From a bacterium (lineage in GTDB: Bacteria; Zhuqueibacterota; Zhuqueibacteria; Residuimicrobiales; Residuimicrobiaceae): a stretch of 5,706 nt of DNA. Each line of letters opens with the position of its first letter. Within the stretch, counting starts at the first letter, position 1. Position numbers and translations under genes: made by a program. The DNA lies in contig JAAYTV010000266.1 of NCBI GenBank assembly GCA_012523655.1, positions 1 through 5,706 of the forward strand, written 5' to 3'. Positions 1 to 4,967 of the stretch are shown in pieces. The notes under the pieces were generated by a model. The model did not search any database. It was not told the DNA's origin and was given only the letters and a program-made list of their open reading frames with translations.

Positions 1-3000
1 AGATGACGGCCGTCCTCCAGGAGCGTGGGCTCCTGCTGGCCTTTGGTTGGAACATGAATCTCTGCAGTGGTGTTGGCCGGAAGGGTGAGCCACATTTTAA
101 AGGTGTTCGCTTCTTGCTGCCAGCGGCAGGAGAGTGGTCCGTACAGGGTGTTCAACTTGGCCTGCGCCCATTTCAAATCACCAACCGGTTGGGGTGCGAT
201 GATGGCGCGTTTGTAGCCCGGATGCTGTACATCGACACGAAGGCCGGCGAGATAGTCATAGAACCAGCGCCCCACAGCGCCGAAGGCGAAATGGTTACGC
301 GAGTTCATGCCCGGCCCTTCGATGTCGCTGTTCCACAGCTCCCAGATGGTGGTTGCCCCTTTTTCCACCATATAGCCCCAGGAGGGGAAGGTTTTTTGCG
401 CTGCCAACTGATAGGCCAGATCGTGATAGCCGTACCGGCTCAACATCGGCAGGATAACCGACGTGCCGATGAAACCAGTGGACAGGTGCGTGTCGCGACT
501 GCGCACATCCTCAACGATGTTGCGGACCACTGCGGCGATCTGCTGTTGCGGAACCAAGCCGAAGGCCAGCGGCAGCAGGTTCGCTGTTTGGGTTTTGCCT
601 TCGTACCAGGCGTCCGCTGGACGATAATATTTTTTATTGAATGCGGCGGCGATCTTTTGCGCCAATTCGGCATAGTAGGCGACGTCCTGCTCCTTGCCAA
701 GGATCTTTGCCATTTGGCTCATCAGGGTGACGTCGCGGTAGTAGTAGGCTGCGGCGATGGGTTCTTTCGGCGAGGCGACCAGCGAAACCCAGTCTCCGTA
801 CCCGTCGCGCTCATAGAGATCATCCTTGCTGTGTTTTTTCATGTATTCGACCCATGCGGCCATGTTACGGTAATTCTGTTCGATGATCCGCCGGTCGCCG
901 TAATACTGGTAGACCACCCAGGGGATGATCACCACCGCATCGCCCCAGGCCGGTTTGGCCACGCTATATCTGTCCAGGCAGGGATTGACGTCGCGCACCG
1001 CGCCATCCGCGCCCTGACAATCGGCGATGTCTTGCATCCATTTGCGGAAAAAATCCGCCATGTCGCGGTTAAAGCAGGCGGTGGGCGCAATGACCTGGGC
1101 GTCGCCCATCCAGCCCAGCCGCTCATCGCGTTGAGGGCAGTCGGTGGGGACGCTGTGCAGATTGCCGGCCAGCCCCCAGCTGATGTTGTGTTGAATCCGG
1201 TTGATCAACTCATTGGAGCAGGAGAAGGACCCGGTCTCAGCCGCATCGCTGTTGAACACGCAGCCGGTGATTGCATCCAGTCCCGGTTTGCCGGGATAGC
1301 CGGTGACCTGAACATAGCGGAAACCGCGGTAGGTGAACGTCGGCTGCCAGATTTCTTTGCCCTTGCCTTTGAGGATATAGGTGTCCGCGGCTCTGGCGCT
1401 GCGATAATTATCCTTGTACAGGGCGCCGTCTGCGTTCAGCACCTCGGCAAAAGAGAGTTCCACTTTTTGTCCGGCGGGACCGTGGACCGAGAGGCGGGCG
1501 ACGCCTGCCATGTTTTGTCCCATGTCGAAAATATAAACGCCGGGCGCGGGTTCGGTCACTGCGATGGGGGTGAGCTCGCGGGAGGTGCGGATGGGCGGGC
1601 CTTCCTGGCTGCACACCACGGCGCGGTCGGCGGGCACGATGACCGCCGGTTCCCAGTCGGTGCTTTTGAATGAAGGTTCATTCCATCCCGTCTGTTCCAG
1701 GCGGGCGTCATAGACTTCGCCGTCATAGATGTTGTCGAACAGGATCGGCGCATCGTGCACCTGCCACGATTCGTCGCTGACCACCGATTGCGTACGGCCG
1801 TCGGGGAATTCTATTTTAATTTTGCACAAGAGACGCAGGGGTCCTTCGCTGTAAGCGCGGCGGCTTCCGCCGCCCATGCCGCCGCTCCACCAGGCGTTGC
1901 CCACTATGGCGGCCACAGCGTTGGCGCCCTTTTTCAGCAGTTTGGTTACGTCATACGTTTGATAATGGATCCGGTTGGGGTAATCGGTCCAGCCCGGCGC
2001 CAGCCATTCATCTCCGACCCGTTTGCCGTTGATGTACAGCACATAGCTGCCCAGCCCGGTGACATAGACGCGCGCCTGATCAAAGTAACGATCGATCTCG
2101 AACTCTTTGCGTGCAAGTATCGCGCGCAGCGGCTGGGCCGATTCGCCCGGTTTGGCCCATATCCCTCCGCCCCAGGATTCGATCTCCTGGCAAGCGCTCC
2201 AGCCCCGGTCCTGCGCGGGTGCGATCTTCCAATCGCCTGCGGCTTGATCCGAGCATTTCCAGGAGCGGTCGGTGAAAAGCATTTGCTTGCTGCCATCGGC
2301 CAGGGTGATCTCCAAGGTGGCGATCAGACCGCAGATGTCTCCGGCGGTGTTGATCGCTTCAACCGCCAGGCTGTTCGAACCGGTATGGAGATGGGCTAGA
2401 ACATCAAACTCGTAGAGCCGGTTGTAGGAGGTGCCACGGCCTAGTTCAGCCCCGTTGAGAAACACACGAAAGATGTTGTCCGCGGTGATGCGCAGCAGCG
2501 CTTTGTTTGGGCTTAGAGGCAGCTGAAAAGAGCGACGGAAATAGATCGGCCGATTGATCTGTCTGTTGCTCGGGTGCCAGATCCAGGCGCCCATGGTCGG
2601 TTGTTCCGGCTTTTCCCGTTTTTCGATCTTGCCGATCCATTTCACCTCTTCCCAGTCGTTGGGAAAGAACAGCGCGGTTTCAAAAAAGGCGGTTTTACTG
2701 AACGGAGACATCGCGCCTTCCTGATCCCAGGTGCGCACGCGCCAGAAATAGCGCCGCCCGCTTTCCAGCAACGAGCCGTCATAGGGAATGTGCACGTTCT
2801 GATCGGATTCCTCTTTGCCGGTGTCCCAAATATCCGGTTCATTCCGTTCGAGCCGTTCGCGGGTGCTCGCCACTTGAATCTGATAGGCGGTTTGCCTGGC
2901 GCCGCGGCGGAAATCATTGATCTGCCAGAACAAACGCGGCCGATCCCCGCTGACTCCCAGCGGATTGGTGCGATATTCACAACGCAGGTTCATCGGCGCG

Positions 3001-3074
3001 CCGAGCTTTTTCTGCAGCAGGGAACAACTCAAGCCGAGCAGAAGGGAGAGAAGCAGGAGCAACTTGGCTTTCAT
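1..3074 (-). CDS. GH78 alpha-L-rhamnosidase, secreted, C-terminus cut by window edge
   Basis: This enzyme hydrolyses terminal alpha-L-rhamnose from plant or microbial glycans by the inverting GH78 mechanism. The frame has no stop over 1024 codons and starts at ATG 3074, 6 nt after an AAAGGA ribosome site (3081-3086). Residues 1-20 form a hydrophobic export signal (MKAK, then a Leu run); Cys17 follows Gly-Leu-Ser, a poor lipobox, so lipid anchoring is uncertain. Domains in order: Ig/Fn3-like (about 28-135, starting NLRCEYRTNPLGV); a galactose-binding-like sandwich (about 164-280) recalling the CBM67 insert of some GH78 enzymes; the Bac_rhamnosid_N sandwich (about 320-490); a concanavalin-like domain with FDMGQNM (516-522) and TYRGFRY (581-587); the (alpha/alpha)6 catalytic barrel (about 610-950); and the start of the C-terminal beta domain. 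Catalytic signatures are intact: D645 and DERLGWMGD (650-658), with E651 the expected acid, and ATTIWELW with E912 the expected base. Probably only a few tens of residues are missing. It is transcribed divergently from the deacetylase at 3239. Confidence 0.95.
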   Translation of the reverse strand, partial: MKAKLLLLLSLLLGLSCSLLQKKLGAPMNLRCEYRTNPLGVSGDRPRLFWQINDFRRGARQTAYQIQVASTRERLERNEPDIWDTGKEESDQNVHIPYDGSLLESGRRYFWRVRTWDQEGAMSPFSKTAFFETALFFPNDWEEVKWIGKIEKREKPEQPTMGAWIWHPSNRQINRPIYFRRSFQLPLSPNKALLRITADNIFRVFLNGAELGRGTSYNRLYEFDVLAHLHTGSNSLAVEAINTAGDICGLIATLEITLADGSKQMLFTDRSWKCSDQAAGDWKIAPAQDRGWSACQEIESWGGGIWAKPGESAQPLRAILARKEFEIDRYFDQARVYVTGLGSYVLYINGKRVGDEWLAPGWTDYPNRIHYQTYDVTKLLKKGANAVAAIVGNAWWSGGMGGGSRRAYSEGPLRLLCKIKIEFPDGRTQSVVSDESWQVHDAPILFDNIYDGEVYDARLEQTGWNEPSFKSTDWEPAVIVPADRAVVCSQEGPPIRTSRELTPIAVTEPAPGVYIFDMGQNMAGVARLSVHGPAGQKVELSFAEVLNADGALYKDNYRSARAADTYILKGKGKEIWQPTFTYRGFRYVQVTGYPGKPGLDAITGCVFNSDAAETGSFSCSNELINRIQHNISWGLAGNLHSVPTDCPQRDERLGWMGDAQVIAPTACFNRDMADFFRKWMQDIADCQGADGAVRDVNPCLDRYSVAKPAWGDAVVIIPWVVYQYYGDRRIIEQNYRNMAAWVEYMKKHSKDDLYERDGYGDWVSLVASPKEPIAAAYYYRDVTLMSQMAKILGKEQDVAYYAELAQKIAAAFNKKYYRPADAWYEGKTQTANLLPLAFGLVPQQQIAAVVRNIVEDVRSRDTHLSTGFIGTSVILPMLSRYGYHDLAYQLAAQKTFPSWGYMVEKGATTIWELWNSDIEGPGMNSRNHFAFGAVGRWFYDYLAGLRVDVQHPGYKRAIIAPQPVGDLKWAQAKLNTLYGPLSCRWQQEANTFKMWLTLPANTTAEIHVPTKGQQEPTLLEDGRH

Positions 3075-3097
3075 GCAAGGTCCTTTCACTTTTGCTT

Positions 3098-3126
3098 AAA
3101 TTAGCACTTCCTGAACACTAATGCAA
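3098..3126 (-). promoter_or_regulatory. Predicted sigma-70 type promoter of the GH78 gene
   Basis: Read on the minus strand there is TTGCAT (3126-3121), a 17-nt spacer and TAATTT (3103-3098). The -10 is preceded by TG-C, making an extended -10. Transcription would start near 3091, giving a leader of about 17 nt with the ribosome site at 3086-3081. The -35 is weak (3 of 6), so the extended -10 carries most of the case. This is by inspection only. Confidence 0.45.
3100..3122. promoter_or_regulatory. Candidate operator dyad between -35 and -10 of the GH78 promoter
   Basis: This is a 23-bp imperfect dyad. The outer arms are ATTAG (3100-3104) and CTAAT (3118-3122). The inner core is TTC-CT-GAA (3108-3115). 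The two half-site spacings differ by one base (3 versus 2). It fills the spacer of the GH78 promoter, where a repressor would block RNA polymerase, and lies about 80-100 bases upstream of the deacetylase start, so one regulator could serve both genes. No regulator gene is in the window, and the binding protein is unknown. Confidence 0.3.
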
Positions 3127-3168
3127 GGATTAGCTGACTTGTTCGGCTCCTCGGCCGGCAGAAAAGGG

Positions 3169-3196
3169 TTGTGTCCCATGGATTTTCTGTTATATT
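3169..3196 (+). promoter_or_regulatory. Predicted sigma-70 type promoter of the deacetylase gene
   Basis: TTGTGT (3169-3174), a 16-nt spacer and TATATT (3191-3196), with TG one base before the -10 (TGTTATATT, 3188-3196), give a good extended -10 promoter. Transcription would start near 3203, leaving a leader of about 36 nt that ends in AAAGGGAG (3224-3231), 7 nt before ATG 3239. Confidence 0.5.
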
Positions 3197-3238
3197 ATCC
3201 TCAAATCTCTGTTCACCCTTCGCAAAGGGAGCAAGACC

Positions 3239-4228
3239 ATGATCTTAAAAACCGTTATAACCGTCTGCCTCTTGAGCTGCAGCGTCTTGTGCGGCTGCCA
3301 CAAGGGCAAGGCGGCCTTGCCGCTGGAAACCTCAGGGGCGAACACACAGGCGGAAAAGCTGGGCTATCCTGCAGGCAAGCGCATCATCATCCTGCATGCC
3401 GATGATGCCGGCATGTGCGTGGAAGCCAACCAGGCTATTCAGAAATATCTGCTGGCCGGAGAGATTCAATCCACGGCTGTGATGATGCCCTGCCCTGCTG
3501 CAGCGGACATGATCGCCTGGGCGGTGCAGCATAAAAAATACGATATCGGCATCCATACAACCCTGACCAGCGAATGGAATACTTACCGCTGGGGGCCGGT
3601 GAGCAAAGCCGACCGCGTGCCCGGTCTTATCGATCCGGATGGCTATTTGTGGAAAGCGGTCCTCGGTGTGGTGCTGCGTGCCAACGCCGAGGAGGTGGAG
3701 ACCGAGATCCGCAACCAGATCGAAGCAGCGAAAGCAATGGGTTGGAACCCAACCCATATGGATACCCACATGGGCACAGTCTACGGTAAAGCTGAATTCA
3801 CTCAGGCCTATCTGAACCTTGCCATGGAATATAGCATCCCAGCCATGGTGCCGGATCCCAGAGACGATCTGATGCAGCGGTTTCGCAGCGAAGGTTATCC
3901 CATCACTGAAGAGATGGTAGGCTATCTGTCGCATTACCGGCAGCCGCTTTTGGATGACTTTCGTTCCATTGCATCTGCGCCCTCCTATGAGAAGAAGAGA
4001 GAGGACTTTTTTGTTTTGGTTGCCGGTCTGCAGCCGGGCTTGATCGAAATCATCTTCCACCCGGCGGTCGAGAGCGAGCAGCTCAAGCAGATCACCAACT
4101 CTTGGAAGCAGCGGGTATGGGAAGGGCAGCTGTTCAGCGACCCAAAGGTCAAACAATTCTTCAAAGATCAGGCGGTGGTGCTGACCAATTGGCGAGAGGT
4201 GATGAAGCGTTTTCGTCAGAGAAATTGA
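3239..4228 (+). CDS. ChbG/YdjC (HpnK)-family carbohydrate deacetylase, probable lipoprotein
   Basis: This 329-residue protein belongs to the ChbG/YdjC metal-dependent deacetylase family, whose studied members remove acetyl groups from N-acetylated sugars such as chito-oligosaccharides. The conserved blocks are in order: HADD (53-56, D55/D56), GIHTTLTSEW (104-113, H106), THMDTHMG (172-179, H173 and H177) and FHP (273-275). D56, H106 and H177 best match the Asp-His-His metal site known for the family, with D55 the likely base; this assignment is by motif position. The N-terminus is a signal peptide (MILK, then a hydrophobic stretch) with Leu-Cys-Gly-Cys at 17-20, a plausible lipobox with Cys20 as the lipidated residue; Cys14 is an alternative. 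E. coli ChbG has no such signal and is cytoplasmic, so this copy should act in the periplasm or at the surface. The start is fixed by AAAGGGAG 7 nt upstream. The actual substrate is unknown; pairing with the divergent GH78 gene suggests an acetylated, rhamnose-containing glycan. Confidence 0.88.
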   Translation: MILKTVITVCLLSCSVLCGCHKGKAALPLETSGANTQAEKLGYPAGKRIIILHADDAGMCVEANQAIQKYLLAGEIQSTAVMMPCPAAADMIAWAVQHKKYDIGIHTTLTSEWNTYRWGPVSKADRVPGLIDPDGYLWKAVLGVVLRANAEEVETEIRNQIEAAKAMGWNPTHMDTHMGTVYGKAEFTQAYLNLAMEYSIPAMVPDPRDDLMQRFRSEGYPITEEMVGYLSHYRQPLLDDFRSIASAPSYEKKREDFFVLVAGLQPGLIEIIFHPAVESEQLKQITNSWKQRVWEGQLFSDPKVKQFFKDQAVVLTNWREVMKRFRQRN

Positions 4229-4229
4229 C

Positions 4230-4288
4230 AAAATGACAGACAAGTCGGCAATGTCGGTTAAAATGGCAAAGGCAGCCGCAATTCGGTT
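4230..4288. repeat. Imperfect 30-bp-period tandem repeat, candidate activator site upstream of hsp20
   Basis: Two adjacent copies share AAAATG (4230-4235 and 4260-4265), then GCAAT (4248-4252 and 4278-4282), both offset by exactly 30, and then TCGGTT (4254-4259 and 4283-4288), offset by 29. About two thirds of positions agree. The copies centre about 120 and 90 bases upstream of the start predicted from the -24/-12 promoter at 4339, the usual distance for enhancer-binding-protein sites of sigma-54 promoters. The first copy also holds GTCGG twice, 9 bases apart (4244 and 4253). The DNA between repeat and promoter (4287-4338) is almost pure A/T, suited to bending. The regulatory role is inferred. 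Confidence 0.4.
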
Positions 4289-4293
4289 TTAAT
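4274..4293 (+). terminator. Weak possible terminator after the deacetylase gene
   Basis: AGCCG (4274-4278) can pair with CGGTT (4284-4288) around a CAATT loop, with one G-T pair, followed by a T-rich run. The stem is only 5 bp, far weaker than the terminator after hsp20, and it overlaps the second copy of the tandem repeat. It is listed because no better terminator exists in this gap. Confidence 0.2.
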
Positions 4294-4338
4294 TTTAATA
4301 TGCTGTAAATATTTAATTTATTTTAATAAGTTTGTTTT

Positions 4339-4354
4339 TGGCACGCACTTTGTA
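4339..4354 (+). promoter_or_regulatory. Sigma-54 (RpoN) -24/-12 promoter of hsp20
   Basis: TGGCACG (4339-4345), four bases, then TTGTA (4350-4354) matches the sigma-54 consensus TGGCACG-N4-TTGCA at every fixed position but one: the C of the -12 GC is T here. GG at 4340-4341 and GT at 4352-4353 are exactly 12 bases apart, as required. Transcription would begin near 4365, leaving about 48 nt of leader before ATG 4413. An AT-rich tract and a tandem repeat lie upstream where an activator would bind. No convincing sigma-70 hexamer pair was seen in the gap. Confidence 0.72.
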
Positions 4355-4398
4355 ATACCATGGCCAGACAACGTTGAAATTCATAACCAAGTATTATA

Positions 4399-4404
4399 AA
4401 GGAG
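4399..4404 (+). promoter_or_regulatory. Ribosome binding site that fixes the hsp20 start
   Basis: AAGGAG lies 8 nt before ATG 4413. An in-frame ATG at 4374 would add 13 residues (MKFITKYYKGERT), but it has no Shine-Dalgarno sequence and would sit only about 9 nt from the predicted transcription start. 4413 is therefore chosen. Confidence 0.85.
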
Positions 4405-4412
4405 AACGAACT

Positions 4413-4829
4413 ATGTGGTTAGCCAAAAACAATTATGACGAAACGGCCGACTTTTTCAATTCGTTTGTGCCGGCGCCTTTTCGGGCTTTTGAAAAGGATT
4501 CTGTGGTATGGTCCCCGCGCGTTGATGTTGAGGAAAACCAGGAATCAGTCGTTGTAAAGGCCGACCTTCCAGGCATTGACAAGAAGAATCTTTCGGTTAA
4601 TCTGAAAGACAACCTATTGACTATCCGCGCAGAACGCAAGTGCGAAAAAGAGGACAAGGGTAAGAATTATGACCGTTCGGAAAGAGCTTTTGGAATCTTT
4701 CAACGCACGTTTGAGCTGACAGAGCGGTTCAAAGCCGATGCCATCAAGGCGGACTATAAAGACGGCGTGTTGACTGTTACGCTGCCCAAAGCAGACGAAG
4801 TGAAGCCGCGCGAGATATCCATCAACTAA
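4413..4829 (+). CDS. hsp20: Hsp20/alpha-crystallin family small heat-shock protein
   Basis: This is a 138-residue ATP-independent holdase chaperone that would bind unfolding proteins in the cytoplasm as part of a large oligomer. A short N-terminal arm rich in Phe (FFNSF at 14-18, PAPFRAF at 20-26) precedes the alpha-crystallin domain (about 33-126), which opens with WSPRVDVEE and continues with KADLPGI (49-55), LLTIRAER (68-75), an AFGIFQRTFEL strand (92-102) and the signature A-x(4)-GVL (113-120) ending in LPK. The C-terminal IXI motif that docks neighbouring dimers is present as I135-S-I137. Position 103 is Thr where many relatives have Pro. The length is normal for the family. The gene stands alone: a predicted sigma-54 promoter lies upstream and an intrinsic terminator downstream. 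Its codons use more A/T than the flanking genes. The family call is secure; control by RpoN is inferred from the promoter. Confidence 0.96.
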   Translation: MWLAKNNYDETADFFNSFVPAPFRAFEKDSVVWSPRVDVEENQESVVVKADLPGIDKKNLSVNLKDNLLTIRAERKCEKEDKGKNYDRSERAFGIFQRTFELTERFKADAIKADYKDGVLTVTLPKADEVKPREISIN

Positions 4830-4859
4830 AGCGGCTGTAATTCGCGGTGACGGCCAAAA

Positions 4860-4879
4860 GCTTTTATCGGTTTAAAAGC
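4860..4879. repeat. Perfect 7-bp inverted repeat in the hsp20 3' region
   Basis: GCTTTTA (4860-4866) and TAAAAGC (4873-4879) form a 7-bp stem with a 6-base loop just before the terminator hairpin. It is A/T-rich, with no U-run of its own. It may protect the 3' end of the hsp20 transcript, or it may be incidental. Confidence 0.4.
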
Positions 4880-4881
4880 AG

Positions 4882-4917
4882 AGCCCCGGGTTCCTCTATG
4901 GATCCGGGGCTTTTTTT
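4882..4917 (+). terminator. Strong intrinsic terminator after hsp20
   Basis: AGCCCCGG (4882-4889) pairs perfectly with CCGGGGCT (4904-4911), and a further TCC/GGA can pair inside. The GC-rich stem runs directly into seven T (4911-4917). It lies 52 nt after the hsp20 stop and separates hsp20 from proA. Confidence 0.92.
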
Positions 4918-4930
4918 ATTGTTAAAATTA

Positions 4931-4939
4931 TGGTATATT
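4931..4939 (+). promoter_or_regulatory. Extended -10 promoter of proA
   Basis: TGGTATATT is an extended -10 (TG-N-TATATT). At 17-nt spacing the -35 position falls on the T-run of the preceding terminator (4911-4916, TTTTTT), a poor hexamer, so the extended -10 must carry recognition. The start would be near 4946, with the proA ribosome site AAGGG at 4955-4959. Because the strong terminator isolates proA from hsp20, a promoter is expected in this gap. Confidence 0.45.
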
Positions 4940-4967
4940 GGCTGCAGAGATTGAAAGGGATGATGAG

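Noticed and set aside
3..1673. A long open frame on the plus strand (556 codons) opposite the rhamnosidase, with similar ones at 1755-2399 and 2574-3104.
   Set aside because: They are codon-aligned antisense frames of the GH78 gene. The minus-strand reading gives a full set of recognisable GH78 domains and motifs; the plus-strand products resemble no family I know, and their His/Gly/Ala/Val-rich composition is typical of antisense shadows in GC-rich genes.
3332..4243. A 303-codon minus-strand frame opposite the deacetylase.
   Set aside because: The plus strand encodes a clear ChbG/YdjC protein with all metal-site motifs, signal peptide and ribosome site. The antisense product matches no known family and has no evident promoter or ribosome site.
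4233..4292. A 19-codon open frame (ATG to TAA) just after the deacetylase stop, product starting MTDKSAMSV.
   Set aside because: It has no Shine-Dalgarno sequence, is very short, and coincides with the imperfect tandem repeat, whose 30-base period keeps frame by itself. A regulatory reading of this DNA is simpler.
4374..4412. An upstream in-frame start for hsp20 that adds 13 residues.
   Set aside because: It has no ribosome site and lies almost at the predicted transcription start; ATG 4413 has AAGGAG 8 nt upstream and gives a normal small heat-shock N-terminus.
4365..4412. An RNA thermometer (ROSE or fourU) in the hsp20 leader.
   Set aside because: No U-rich or complementary segment able to pair stably with the AAGGAG site was found in the short leader.
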